NCBI GenBank assembly: GCA_946965045.2
Contig: OX337236.1
Coordinates: forward strand, 2,728,001-2,792,000
Direction of reading: 5' to 3'
Length of the DNA stretch: 64,000 nt
DNA from: Epithemia pelagica
Taxonomy: Eukaryota; Bacillariophyta; Bacillariophyceae; Surirellales; Surirellaceae
The position numbers and the translations under genes are program-made. This document shows positions 23,064 to 34,091 of the stretch, in pieces (the stretch's first letter is position 1; every line of letters starts with the position of its first letter). The notes under the pieces were generated by a model, which saw only the letters and a list, made by a program, of their open reading frames with translations, ran no database searches and was not told the origin of the DNA.

Positions 23064-26000
23064 CTCCCCACAACTCGTCGTTTCAGCCTTGTCATCATTG
23101 GATTTGTTGAGATCTTGAACTTCTCCTTTCCAAAACAACAATGGCTTGAGCATGGGCCAAATAGATACGAAATCCCAATGTTTGCTAAGGATATCGGCAG
23201 GGTTGGTCTTTCCATCTTTCCAGTAGAATGCAACATACTTTGCTGCGATGGCTTCACGAACTCGGTGGTATGACAGAAGATGGTGTCTCTTGGATAGTAT
23301 GGAGTGAGGAACGGTTGCATTGAGCACAACAGATCTGTTATCTCCGTACAAGTAACTTCGCTCTCGGATAGGTACTCCAAGGTAGCGGAGAGAATGTCGT
23401 AATTCTGTAATCTGATCTATTGCTGTCCTTGCAGCCACAAACTCGGATCCATAGGTAGCAGTTTCCACCGTGCTCTGTCTCTTGCTGTACCAGTCAATAG
23501 GTGTTCCGTTCAACAAATGTAGAACAGCAGTGACGGATTTACCAGTGACTATGTCATGCATGAGATTGGCATCAACATAATGAGTTGTGGTAACATAGCG
23601 GCCAAGAGGTGTTGGGCAGTCTTCAGGAATACGTTCACTTGCATTCGAATAGACAGTGCGAGTCCAATCAAATTCTTGGGTAGGAAGACTTGAATAATCA
23701 GGCTCTCCAATCCTAAATCTGATTGCGCCTTCTGGGAGATGTGCAAGGTATCCATAGATACGCTTGGCTCTATCAAGATGTCCTTTCCTCGGAGCAGCAC
23801 GAAAGCGTGATAGCGTCATTGTAGCGGTGAAGACGTCGAAACGACCAATAGTGATCACCCATTGGAGTTGTCCAATCAGAGTTTGGAAATGGCTAGTACC
23901 TTCTTCATCAAGGAGCTCAGAATCATTCAATTCAGGATGATCTCCACCAATAAGAGGTGTTTTGGCTTTCTTGGGTTTCTCCTTGAAGATTCGTTCGAAA
24001 GTGTCCATCATCTTACCAATGTAGCGTCTTGGATCTGCTACGAATGTTCCATCAGAATCCTTGGTGTAACAACATCCCAAATGGAAATCAATAGGTCCAT
24101 CTCCTTTGAGTTTGAAGTTGTATTTCTCCTTCAGGATCTTGCAGATATTCCCAGGATCAGTAGAAATAATGGCTAAGTCATCAACGTATACGGCAATGTA
24201 TTCGTAACAGTCTTCTCCAGGTGCTTTCCTCATCCAGATATCCGGATCTGCTTTGCTTGGTGAAAATCCCATGTCTGTCAAAACATCGAATAAGACATCA
24301 TGCCAGCGTGCGCCTGATGACTTCAATCCATAAAGTGCCTTGTATATAATCAGGATGTGACCTTCTAATTCCTTGAATTCAGGTCCTGCGACAATGAAAA
24401 TTTTCTCCCCTGTCAAGGCTTCCAGATATGCATTTCCAATATCTGCTCCCCATATTTCCAAGTCATTCAAAGTACCCAGGAATAAGGCAATGCGGAGGTT
24501 GCGAATGGAAACAACACCTGAATAGATTGTCTCAACAGGTTCTTTTGTGAGATGTCCATCTGCGACAAGTCTTGCTTTATGTCGTCCATCATGTTTTACG
24601 TCAAAGACAAGATGCACACGTATCTTATGATATCCTTCAGGTGCATTGGATACTTTCCCTTTAATGAAGATGGCTTTCCCAAAATCCTTGAATGTCTTGT
24701 AGGACTGGATCTGTGACAATTCTAATTCTGTTGCATCCTGCCACTTTGTGTTGCCATGTTGTTTATCAAGAGCAACAGCTTCCTCATAATTGCGTGGTAC
24801 TTGAAATCCAAACTTATACTTGACGGAATGGTGAACTTGTTTAATCCTTGACTGTTTGGCTGCTCGAATGAGACGTTTGCTTGTTTTGACATAACGTTTC
24901 AAATGCTTCCATCCAGGTTCGTTGAGTAAACCATGTTTCTTTCCATAAATTGCTACAGTGATCGGATCATCATTGGCGATGAGTGATAAAGGTTCATAGG
25001 TAGTCTCCCCAGTTTCCCAATCAACAAGCAAATTATATTTGCTCCCCTTGTAATCTGGATCAGTTGTGTTCAGTGGGCCTTGATGGGCAATGACATCCCT
25101 GAACCTGAAAAGATTATCTCCAGAGGTTTGAGCTTGGTTATCTCGTTCGATATACTCCATGAGTTGATTATAGGATATCATCTCATCAACATCAGAATTT
25201 GTCTTTCGGTAAATGTACTTGACACGTTCTTCCTGTTTCGTTGCTTCTTCATTAAGATCAATGACTCGTTTGATGACACGTGCACGGTGTCGCTCCCCAT
25301 TTTCTTCTGTGTCGCATAGGAATGTGCGTCCTATCATGTCGTCAAAATCGATCGTGGGCATTGGTTTGGATGGATCTTCACTATCACTGCGAATGAAGAC
25401 AGTGTCAGCTTGCTTATCATTGTCATCCTTCTCAGACGAATCCTCCCCTGAAGGTCGATCCACACGTAGGTTAGGTGTAGTGGATTCAACACGGCGAACG
25501 GCAGAACGATAGATGATCTGGTTATCCTGGGTGAGAATTTTCCAAGTAAAAGAATCACCAACGTTGTGAGCAAAACCAACCCAGTGGCCAAGTTTCTCAT
25601 CAGAAGAAGATGGATATGAACCGGAATTGGGTTCAGCGGGGTCGACACGGTAGTAAACCTCATCCCAGAAAGGAAAGAACAAGAGATGAGTAATGTCGGG
25701 TGGGCGACCGGAGAGAGCCTCAAGAGGAGTGCGACCGGAGTGGGTGGGTGATGACGTATGGTTCAATAAGTCACAGACATACTCAAGGCAAAGAAGCCAG
25801 GTGTTGGCAGGGCAACCAGTGGCATTCATGAGAGCGTTGGTCATACGTTTAACGGTCTGGTAACGGTTTTCAGCCTTATTCTGGTGTTGATGGTAAGGTT
25901 CGGATCGATACTCCCCAATAAGCAAAGTGCGAAGAATGTCTTTAACCTTTTGAGAGATGAGAGATGAACCACCATCACTGATAAGAGTCTCCATGGCACC

Positions 26001-28745
26001 ACGAAACCGGATATTGTCCTGAAGAGTATTGACAAACTGTTTGGTTGACTTGATCCCATAGATATCAGTAACCAGAGTATCTCGACCAACAAAGATTTGT
26101 GCGACTTTACCGCCATGGTCAACAGCAGGGGTGTCGGAGAAAACCGAGTCAGTAGCAACGGGTTCATGGCGTCGAGGTATATTAAGGACCGGATTGCGAG
26201 CCTTGAAATGTTTCTTGAGGGTGTCGTGGTCAAAAGTAATGCTACCATTACGTGTAGTGTGCTTGAACGTATCGGCAATAACATCTTCAGATTGCCAACC
26301 AAAGAATGGACGGAACTTCTTCCAGTCATACGCTTCCTGGTAACGACGGTGGACAGAGGCATGAAGTGTAGGATCATTACCTTCTGCGTCAGCATAGATA
26401 GAAAAGAAGGGTGCGTCGTCAGGTCCATGATCGTATGGGAGATCCAAAAGGAGATTGAGGTTACAAACAACACGATCAGTGTACTCCCCATAGTTGTCAT
26501 ATGGATGGTTCGACATACTACCATCAGTCGTGACGTGTTTCCAATCAGGATCATTGTCAGAGGGTGTGGGAGAATACGAATGGTCCAGAACACCAGGATC
26601 CCATGTGTCGGGTGACGTGAAGATGATCTGAGGTAAGGTATCCATGTCATCGTCGCTGGGGATACCCAAGGAGTGGATGTAGGCTAACCCATCCTTGATG
26701 TGAAGGGGTATGGCACGACCATCAAGTGTAGTGATGCGTTGTTTACCATCAACTTTAACAGATCGTTCATCAACAGCAAGTCCGAAATGCTTGAATTGAC
26801 CAGGAGCATGGATAGATAAGCCCTTCCCATAATAAGCATATTCATTGAAGATGCCGACAATAGGTCCATCATTGGTCTCAAACTTTGCGGCACATGTGAC
26901 GACAGGAAGTCCAGTAAGTTCATGGTTATCAATACCCACAATAGTGATATGGCGGCCAGTCTTAGAAAGGATGCGCATGTCAGAACCAGCAAGTCCTCCA
27001 TTAGCACCACGGTCAATCAATTGATTCCCTGGTAAAGTAGATTTCCTGGAAAACAGATAGCGTGGAACATGTCCTGCTTGTTTATGCATGTTGGCTTTGA
27101 AAGTAACCTTCTTGCTCGTCTTGGACTTGGCGTTAGAAAGAACACTAGTAAGGTCAGTTGCCGGGTGATTGATATCAGTCGTCATGGCTTGGTTGATAAA
27201 TTGTGTAACCGGATCTGAATCATCTGAATGCTCAGTGACTACGCCAGGTGAGTCGTCATCAGATACAACTTGGTTGGGATCAGGATCAGGTTCCGGATCA
27301 ATGTCGAGGGCATGTGTTTGCACTGTCCTCGGTGTTGTTGATGAAGGTGTTTGAATCATCTTGTTATATTCAATGATCAACTTGCGATCTTCTTCAGAAA
27401 GTTTGAACCATAGGTCACGCGGTAGACTAACCTTGGACGAAGAGGATGGAGATTCAGATGTCGCTTTGGTGTTGTGGACATGATACTCCATATCATCTTG
27501 TGAGGTTATGTCAGCATCTGTATCTTGGCCATATAGTGATTCATGTTGTTTGACATGTCGACGGCGACTATGAACAGATGACTGGGTTGCTTGATCATGG
27601 TCATAAGCTGCGTCTAGAAGGAGACGGAAGTATGATTGATAGCAAAGGGATTTTGCACCGGATTTGGTGTTCACCACATTATCCAAGATCTTGACTCGGC
27701 GGAGATCAGGTACCTTTTCTACAGCTTGCATGAGGAAGGTCATCCTGGTATGATCAGGGATGCGATCAGACAATGTCACTAAATTGTCTAGCAAACGTAG
27801 CTGCTCTTGAAAGTGTAGAAGAAATTGACGTGTTGTTCCGCGCCATGTGTCGTCAAGACGTAGATTGGAAATGTAGTTGGTTAAGCGGAGGACTTCTCGC
27901 TTTGCTAGGTCGGATTCGGTATGCAAAGAGTGTAACTTCTGCAATACGGCACGCGCATCTTCATCATGTTCATGTTCACGTACATAGGCTCGACCTTGGT
28001 CAGTCTGAATGATACGGACAAGAACGGAGTAAAGAAATACTTGTTGCTCTTGAAAAAGTTCTTCGGCATACTCATCATCATGGGGTGGTGTGTATTTGAA
28101 ATTCAGGACGTTGGATAGGCCTTGAGCCTTAGCTGTAGTCTTGAATACACGCCAGAATGAATCGTAGTATCGTTCATCCTTGAATACCTCGTATGCAGTT
28201 GCGTCGCGCTTGGTTCCCTTTCTGAATGCTGTAAGGTCTTGTTGAGATTGGGATGCGGCAGTAACTGTGCTGACAGATTTCACAGATGACGGTGACTTCA
28301 TTGGCGAGACTGGGACTTGACTAGGTGGTCCCTTAGAGAAATCTGTGTTGATCCTCCAAGTGTTGAACTCTTTCCTCGTTAGGTTCATCCAGTCGCTATT
28401 GGATAGCTCGTCTTGAATTTCATTGGTCTTGTATGTGGCCCAATAAGCCAAGAGCTTGATCTGCTGTCTTGTGGGGCCTTGTAGATCATGTGTCTGTTTG
28501 TTGACCTTGTATTGTGTCAGTTCCTTCATGGATTCCTCGGTATTAGTTTGCATATACGAGATAACATGGGTAATGTTCTCAAAACCATGGTATTTCATCC
28601 ACTTCATTAAGTAGTCGGCCCTTTCTTTGGTGAAGAATTGGCAGACAGTAAATATGATGTGGTCGAATAGGTCTGTGTCCGAGACATTGTCTTGGTTATC
28701 TTCTCCCTTAGGAGTCGTAGGTGTCTTGGGTGATTGAGGATCCAT
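23058..28745 (-). CDS. Copia gag-pol polyprotein
   Basis: 1,895 aa from the ATG at 28745. An N-terminal gag-like helical region covers about residues 1-450. The aspartic protease motif is DRGANGG (D578), where copia elements more often have D-S/T-G-A. The integrase core has D866, D924 and E959 (D-x57-D-x34-E), with no recognisable HHCC finger before it. Reverse transcriptase has GADIGNAYL, LYGLKSSGARW and YVDD (1520-1523). RNase H has D1725, then ETATYGSEF, GDNRSVV and NPADILSKH. No frameshift or stop lies between gag and pol, so a single polyprotein is made. The stop codon is formed inside the 3' LTR. Confidence 0.93.
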   Translation of the reverse strand: MDPQSPKTPTTPKGEDNQDNVSDTDLFDHIIFTVCQFFTKERADYLMKWMKYHGFENITHVISYMQTNTEESMKELTQYKVNKQTHDLQGPTRQQIKLLAYWATYKTNEIQDELSNSDWMNLTRKEFNTWRINTDFSKGPPSQVPVSPMKSPSSVKSVSTVTAASQSQQDLTAFRKGTKRDATAYEVFKDERYYDSFWRVFKTTAKAQGLSNVLNFKYTPPHDDEYAEELFQEQQVFLYSVLVRIIQTDQGRAYVREHEHDEDARAVLQKLHSLHTESDLAKREVLRLTNYISNLRLDDTWRGTTRQFLLHFQEQLRLLDNLVTLSDRIPDHTRMTFLMQAVEKVPDLRRVKILDNVVNTKSGAKSLCYQSYFRLLLDAAYDHDQATQSSVHSRRRHVKQHESLYGQDTDADITSQDDMEYHVHNTKATSESPSSSSKVSLPRDLWFKLSEEDRKLIIEYNKMIQTPSSTTPRTVQTHALDIDPEPDPDPNQVVSDDDSPGVVTEHSDDSDPVTQFINQAMTTDINHPATDLTSVLSNAKSKTSKKVTFKANMHKQAGHVPRYLFSRKSTLPGNQLIDRGANGGLAGSDMRILSKTGRHITIVGIDNHELTGLPVVTCAAKFETNDGPIVGIFNEYAYYGKGLSIHAPGQFKHFGLAVDERSVKVDGKQRITTLDGRAIPLHIKDGLAYIHSLGIPSDDDMDTLPQIIFTSPDTWDPGVLDHSYSPTPSDNDPDWKHVTTDGSMSNHPYDNYGEYTDRVVCNLNLLLDLPYDHGPDDAPFFSIYADAEGNDPTLHASVHRRYQEAYDWKKFRPFFGWQSEDVIADTFKHTTRNGSITFDHDTLKKHFKARNPVLNIPRRHEPVATDSVFSDTPAVDHGGKVAQIFVGRDTLVTDIYGIKSTKQFVNTLQDNIRFRGAMETLISDGGSSLISQKVKDILRTLLIGEYRSEPYHQHQNKAENRYQTVKRMTNALMNATGCPANTWLLCLEYVCDLLNHTSSPTHSGRTPLEALSGRPPDITHLLFFPFWDEVYYRVDPAEPNSGSYPSSSDEKLGHWVGFAHNVGDSFTWKILTQDNQIIYRSAVRRVESTTPNLRVDRPSGEDSSEKDDNDKQADTVFIRSDSEDPSKPMPTIDFDDMIGRTFLCDTEENGERHRARVIKRVIDLNEEATKQEERVKYIYRKTNSDVDEMISYNQLMEYIERDNQAQTSGDNLFRFRDVIAHQGPLNTTDPDYKGSKYNLLVDWETGETTYEPLSLIANDDPITVAIYGKKHGLLNEPGWKHLKRYVKTSKRLIRAAKQSRIKQVHHSVKYKFGFQVPRNYEEAVALDKQHGNTKWQDATELELSQIQSYKTFKDFGKAIFIKGKVSNAPEGYHKIRVHLVFDVKHDGRHKARLVADGHLTKEPVETIYSGVVSIRNLRIALFLGTLNDLEIWGADIGNAYLEALTGEKIFIVAGPEFKELEGHILIIYKALYGLKSSGARWHDVLFDVLTDMGFSPSKADPDIWMRKAPGEDCYEYIAVYVDDLAIISTDPGNICKILKEKYNFKLKGDGPIDFHLGCCYTKDSDGTFVADPRRYIGKMMDTFERIFKEKPKKAKTPLIGGDHPELNDSELLDEEGTSHFQTLIGQLQWVITIGRFDVFTATMTLSRFRAAPRKGHLDRAKRIYGYLAHLPEGAIRFRIGEPDYSSLPTQEFDWTRTVYSNASERIPEDCPTPLGRYVTTTHYVDANLMHDIVTGKSVTAVLHLLNGTPIDWYSKRQSTVETATYGSEFVAARTAIDQITELRHSLRYLGVPIRERSYLYGDNRSVVLNATVPHSILSKRHHLLSYHRVREAIAAKYVAFYWKDGKTNPADILSKHWDFVSIWPMLKPLLFWKGEVQDLNKSNDDKAETTSCGEC

Positions 28746-29065
28746 GGTGTTATTTGGTTGGTTCGATGTTTATTTAATGTGCGGTGTGATGTGGTTTATT
28801 TAATGTGTGATGTGATGTGAACCCGGATGTACCACGTGTGCCACGTATGTACCACGTATGTGATACCCGGATGTGTGTTGTGATGTGCGACTCCTGGAAA
28901 TTTCCGTTGATTTCGACAAATTTTCGCCGAGTTTCAACAAATTTTCGCCGAATTTTCGCGATTTGACGGGAATGTGTGGCGTGTTGTGCGACCAAGGGTA
29001 CCCGGATGTGCGTTGAGTTTAAGTCTTGGAAAGGTTTTGAGAGGACGGGAGTTAACTATGAGTAA
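28746..29065. repeat. Repeat-rich spacer between the two retrotransposon ORFs
   Basis: Contains two copies of a GTTTATTTAATGTG unit followed by GTGATGTG runs (about 28768-28820), a repeated ACCACGTATGT (about 28842-28861) and repeated AAATTTTCGCCGA (about 28918-28954). It may act as the gag-pol leader; no reading frame was seen. Confidence 0.5.
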
Positions 29066-29845
29066 TTAAGCTTCGGTCTCCGAATCCTCACCCTCTTCCG
29101 AATGATCAGAGTCGCTTCCAGGCTCAGATGGGGCAGCACAAGCAACAGAAGAAGGGGAATCACCTTCAGCCAGGTGGTTCTCGACCTCGGCACGCAAAGG
29201 GTAGATAGTTGCACGATGGTCCTCGATGGTATGGACCTCGTGGATGTAGGCAACGTAGTTATCTAGGCGTACAACGTTAGGAGGCAGAGGGCAAGTCGTC
29301 GCGTTCACGACGTGAATGGTATTGTAGTATCCAGTTGGGCGCTCGAAGGTTAGGAAGCGGAGGTGGACAGTACGGATGGGGTTGCCCGAGAGGGCGGCAA
29401 AGATGAGGCGACGCCTCGGAGAACGATGAAGTTGGTCGTTCAGACGGTCAATGTCTTCTTGGTCGACGATGTGGGTCACCGATTGGAACTGACGTTCGAT
29501 CTGGGTCTCCCCACGGATGATCTCGGGATCGAAGGTCGAACAAGTTGGTTGGCGGAAGTACTTGATATGATCAGCAATCAACCGGGTGGTACGACGGGAT
29601 CGAGAAGGGACGAGCCGACGAGGCGGACTCGGGGGCCGAAGCAACGGCGCAGGGATCGGAGCGTGAGGCTGGGTTGGAGTCTCGAATGGGTTGCTGTTGG
29701 AACTGTCGACGGAGATGTTGACCGATGTGTTGGATGCCTTCGGCGTCGGCACCAGTTCCTGCTGCACCAGGGTATCGGGCTGCCCGGGATGCAGGTTGGC
29801 TCGATAGATCTGTCGTACAGGAGTGATAATCTCGTTAGTATCCAT
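29066..29845 (-). CDS. Extra ORF upstream of gag-pol in the copia element (unknown)
   Basis: 259 aa from the ATG at 29845, starting 36 bp after the inner edge of the 5' LTR and in the same orientation as gag-pol. The first half is Pro/Ser/Arg-rich with a basic patch (PSRSRRTTR). The middle is a plausible globular region (FDPEIIRGETQIERQF, RRRLIFAALSG, TVHLRFLTF). The tail is strongly acidic. It has no zinc knuckle, protease or nuclease motif that I recognise. It is open throughout, although the element is young enough that this proves little. It could be a leader gag-like protein, an accessory protein, or captured host sequence. Confidence 0.6.
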   Translation of the reverse strand: MDTNEIITPVRQIYRANLHPGQPDTLVQQELVPTPKASNTSVNISVDSSNSNPFETPTQPHAPIPAPLLRPPSPPRRLVPSRSRRTTRLIADHIKYFRQPTCSTFDPEIIRGETQIERQFQSVTHIVDQEDIDRLNDQLHRSPRRRLIFAALSGNPIRTVHLRFLTFERPTGYYNTIHVVNATTCPLPPNVVRLDNYVAYIHEVHTIEDHRATIYPLRAEVENHLAEGDSPSSVACAAPSEPGSDSDHSEEGEDSETEA

Positions 29846-29881
29846 GAAACCACAAGGAAATAAGCTTTGAGACTGTTAATC

Positions 29882-30664
29882 TGTTACAATTCTTTCTGAA
29901 TCGTAGGGACATTGATGCTCGGTAGAGCAGACAATCAGGTAGGTCACCAACCGATACAAGCTTCTCAGGGTCAGAGAAGCAAGCAAGTCGAAGTCTATCA
30001 GAAGGATAGTCGGGACACAAAAGAGGATGTGATAAATGGTGATATTGTTAGATTGTGTGTTGATTACTACGATAGGTCTACGTGAAATGTTCGGTCCTGC
30101 CAAGGGTCATGTGTCATAGGTTCTTGGCGGCAACAGGTTTGGAATAGTTGGAGTTGATTCATGTGATGTATATGACATGTATATGTGGGCGGATAACATA
30201 TACAGGGTCAACAGCTCTTGCTTTGGGTTGGCATAGTTGTTTTCATGGCGCGCAGCTTGTTGACAATTTGGAGATTGTGGGAATGGAAATATGGTCTCGC
30301 GTGATCGTGTGTCGTGCTTGGGATACTTAGACCGTTGGATCGGATAGATGCCGATAGCGCTCGGATGTCGCTTGGGCGCGCTCGATGATTTCGGGCGCGT
30401 ACGCTTAGGGCGTTAGTATAATGTCCGAGCAACGGCCAAATTTATGTCCGTTGTAATACCGCACGACCCAGTTTAGTCTTGAGAGTGAGTTCGTCAATCT
30501 ATTCTCACTTTTCATGATTTGCGAAGAAATATAGGTCGATATAGCGCGAAGCTAGGAAACATAGCTCGAAGCTAGAGGGCATGATGCGATAGCACGAGGC
30601 TATGTGACATGGGGAATCGATGAGATGTAGAATCTAACCACCATAGACGGTGAGAATTCTAACA
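29882..30664 (-). repeat. 5' LTR of the copia element
   Basis: 783 bp, matching 22281-23063. In element orientation it is followed by GATTAACAGTCTCAAAGC, which lacks the usual TGG start of a tRNA 3'-end primer site. Confidence 0.92.
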
Positions 30665-33444
30665 CTACTCCCGGGACGGCGGTTGTCTCCCAACCTGATG
30701 ACCCGAACGGCGATCGAAAGCCTTCCGCCTCCGACAAGTCTACCCTCAAGGATGATGCTAAAGATGACGACATTTCGGTTGATTCTGACGCTGACCTCCA
30801 GCAGAAAGCCTTCTTGGATGTTGTTGCCTCCAAGTCCGAGTTCCCGTTCCAGACTGACAAGAAACTCAAGGCTCCGCCTCCTCCAGCTCGCAAGACTTCT
30901 GCTTCTCGTCTCGACAAAGATGCTCCTCCAGATGCTCTTGATAAGGATGGTTTCATCCTGGTTGACAATGAAATCGGTGACGACGCCATCAACGACAATC
31001 CGTCCTCCTCCTTTCGTGCAGGCGCCTATCGTCACGAATTTTACTTCACTCAAGATTTCCATTTGCTCGGGAACAAGTCTTTGGAGCACATCTTCTCCAA
31101 ACTGGAGAAAGTCGACCCTATCGACTGGTGCGATTCTTTTCTCCAGCCGTTTCATGTCGCTCTAACTTGTGATCCTACTTTGTGGTCGCAAGCATACTCT
31201 AGTTTTAATCGTCTGTCCTCTTCTGACGATCTACATATTTGGTTGACCTCGAAGATGAGAGGAAACCCTTTAGCCTTTCTGGGTTTGTCTCGTGGTGATC
31301 GCCCCGCCCTTCTTTTTCACAACCTCTGTTGCCCTGCAGATTGCGGGACGATTGTCGAACCTGAAACGATCTTCTACGGACTCAACTGCATCTCCTTTGA
31401 AACTATGCCCTTCCAGATTGAGAGTGATGATATCCCTCTACTTTTGAGTGATCATGTCTTTTCCCAAGTCCCCACCTTTGCGGAGATCCTTGAGCATTGT
31501 GTTGTTGAAATCGAAGACTTCTCCCCTTCTTCGTCTTTTCCCCATCTTTGGTTTGATCCCTCCAAGTTTTAGACATTCACCTCCTCGTCACCTTCCTCCA
31601 ACGAATCAAAATCCAGTCGGGAATTCTACTGCTCAAGTTTGTGCCTCATCCCACCGTGCTTGTCTGGATTGTTGCTTCATAACACTGACTCTTCGCGCGT
31701 CTCTTTCGAAGACATCGCTAGCGGATTATACAAGGTAGCCTTATTCCATTGGTGGGAAGCCTCCCAAGAGCTTCCCACCGATACCAAGAAACAAGGTATG
31801 CCTCTTGATTACCCTCTTCTTCAGATTCAAGAACCCATTCTCCGTTTCCTTTGGGTTGTGCTTCATCGTCGGGACTCTCCGAAGCTGCAATCGATCTTTC
31901 CCTCGATCCCCAAGGATCCGTCCAAAGCGGACAAGAATGCATTGTTGGATCATCGCTCTCGCATCTTTCCCGCTCTCAGCACTAAGCACCCCCAAGAACA
32001 GCAGTCCTCTTCTCGACGCCCATCCCTCCGTCGATCCAATTCAAGTGTGCATTTTTGGTCACCCTCACCGGTTGATTGTTTGCCTCCTTCCCAAGATTCT
32101 TCTTCTTCAAACGATTGTTCCTCCTCTCAAGGTGGCGTCCGAATGTTAGACGATGAAGGGAATGTACATTTTGTTTCACCAGAAATGTTCTTACTCTCAA
32201 AATGTATCAAGGAGGTGACCTCCAAGAAGAGCGGCAACGAAGACGACATCACTGCTCCCGAGTCCAAGAGCATGTTCCAAGACATGCCCTTGAACGCCCA
32301 GAAACAATTGCGTTTGGGCTCCATCACTCCGTCCGCATCGTCTCTCCCCAAAGAACTTTCTCCAATCATCAAGATTGTGTGGAAATCGAAAAACTCCGCA
32401 ACCTTTTTCAAATCATTCCTTGCAGAGGTGTTTGATCCATCCGACAACGCTTGTACTATCCTCTTTGGACAGTGCACCGGCGTGATTCAGAGACTTGGCC
32501 TCCTATGGAAATCTGAGGCTTCTTGCCCAGGCGGATTCAGCCCGTTCTCATTTGATCCTTACGCCATCCCAGGCCTGGATTCCAACAACACCCTTGACAA
32601 GAACATTCGCCAGCAAATCCACGATGCTTCAATGTGTCACCTAAACGACATGAAGCAATCGAAGGAAATGCAACAGCTTTACTCCGACCATAACCTCTTC
32701 TTTCCCAGGACGGCCGACGAATTCGAAAAACAGCTTCGATCCTTTTGGGCCTGTGCCAAAGGACTTTGTGGTGCCTCTTCGGTTATTGCGAATCAAATTC
32801 TCAAAGTGTTGAATTTTTATCACCAGTTCCGTACCAAGATCATGGCAAAACAACAGAGCTCCAGCAATGACTTTTACTTCGGCCAATTTCTCTTCGCCAT
32901 TGATGAAGCTGTCCAAGAATTTGTGGCGACCCTTTCCAGTGCCTCATCCATCAGTGAAATTGGTTTTCGTGACTTCGAGGAACAAGTGAATTGGATTTTA
33001 TTTACTGTGAAGACTGGTTCGACCTTGGTCTCTCTCCCTCCAGTCCTTCAAGCCAAGTTCCAAGTAAATCAACAAAAACATTCTTCCAAGAAACGGTCTA
33101 GTGGTCCTGATGATGGTTCTCCAAGCTCCAAACGCCAGCAAAACTCATCCTCCTCGAATTCGGATTCCTCCAAGACCCCCATTACCTTCGACTCTCCTTC
33201 AAATTGGCTCCTCACACAGAACTTGAACTATATGCGCGTCTTTCCTCCAAGTGTTCTCACAAAGATCCCTTTCATTGAAAAGAATGGCAAGAAGCAACAT
33301 TTTTGCAATATTCTCTTCACGAAAGGAATTTGTAAGAAAGGGAAGAAGTGCAAGTTCCTCCATGACGATCCCAGCAAACACGACAAGAAAGCGGAGATGG
33401 ACGAGTTTTACCGATCCGCGTACGCCAACGCCAATAGCAATTGA

Positions 33445-34091
33445 CGCCAGGACGGGTTGATTGTTGCCTCCTCTTCGATTCCTTCTCCTTTGTTGCGAGA
33501 CGACTCTCAACCCACCAATAATAGTAAAATTATAGTTCCATAGTGTTCTCACTTGAAGCCTCTTGCTCCACCTCCGCCACTTTCATCCGACATTGTTCCA
33601 TCCTTTCTCCCTCCATTGGCGACACGTTGTTGCGAAAGCCCAAACCTCGTGGACGCGGATGCGCATCCTCGATGCATGCTTCTTGCAAGACCAGCAAAAA
33701 CTTGTTCCCGACCAAAACAGTAAGGTTACACACACAAGCCAAAATGCGCGATACAAAGAACGTACAATACATAATATACGCCTCATCCCCCATTGCCTTA
33801 TCAAGACCAAAAGTGTACAAGCTGAGTTCAGGGAGTGTGTTCCTGTCGTAGACTCCTGTACAATTATTACTACAAGAACAATCCTCGATAGCGTTATGTG
33901 GTATTAGTGTCCGACTAGCGACTTCCCAGTGGCTTTAATAAGTATTTTATTATCTGTAGTGTTATGTGTGACTTCTTCCGAACGCTAGAATTTCGTCAAA
34001 AATTACGGTTGACTGTTGACCATGGTGGAGGGCCATCCCAACCGCGTACCTTGTTGCCGAGCTGTATCGAGGTGCCTCAGGGTGTTGTTAG
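33445..34091. other. Intergenic region, duplicated at 48497-49150
   Basis: Follows the CCCH-finger gene. Almost identical in both units. It contains the left arm of an inverted repeat (34038-34126, listed separately). Confidence 0.5.

Larger units (their letters stand above)
22281..30664 (-). mobile_element. Intact Ty1/copia LTR retrotransposon (diatom CoDi-like)
   Basis: 8,384 bp, antisense to the gene it interrupts. The two 783-bp LTRs (22281-23063 and 29882-30664) appear identical on reading, start TG and end CA with near-perfect 12-bp terminal inverted repeats, and are flanked by CTACT. The element encodes an extra upstream ORF and a 1,895-aa gag-pol with all catalytic motifs. Next to the 3' LTR is a purine-rich tract (GTTGTGGGGAG, minus strand). 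No TGG-type primer-binding site is seen after the 5' LTR. The order protease, integrase, reverse transcriptase, RNase H places it in copia. Identical LTRs and open frames indicate a very recent insertion. Confidence 0.93.
22182..33444 (+). pseudogene. CCCH-finger protein, unit 1 copy, split by a copia element and a nonsense codon
   Basis: Homologous to the intact gene at 45761-48496. The first 33 codons (22182-22280) are followed by the 8.4-kb retrotransposon, and the rest resumes at 30670 after the CTACT target duplication. A further stop (TAG, where unit 2 has GAG) ends the frame at 31572. The remaining frame runs to 33444 and still ends in the C-x8-C-x5-C-x3-H finger. This copy contains about 138 bp (around 33094-33232, encoding a Ser/Lys-rich linker) that unit 2 lacks, so it may show the older form of the linker. 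It is not expected to produce the full protein. Confidence 0.85.
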
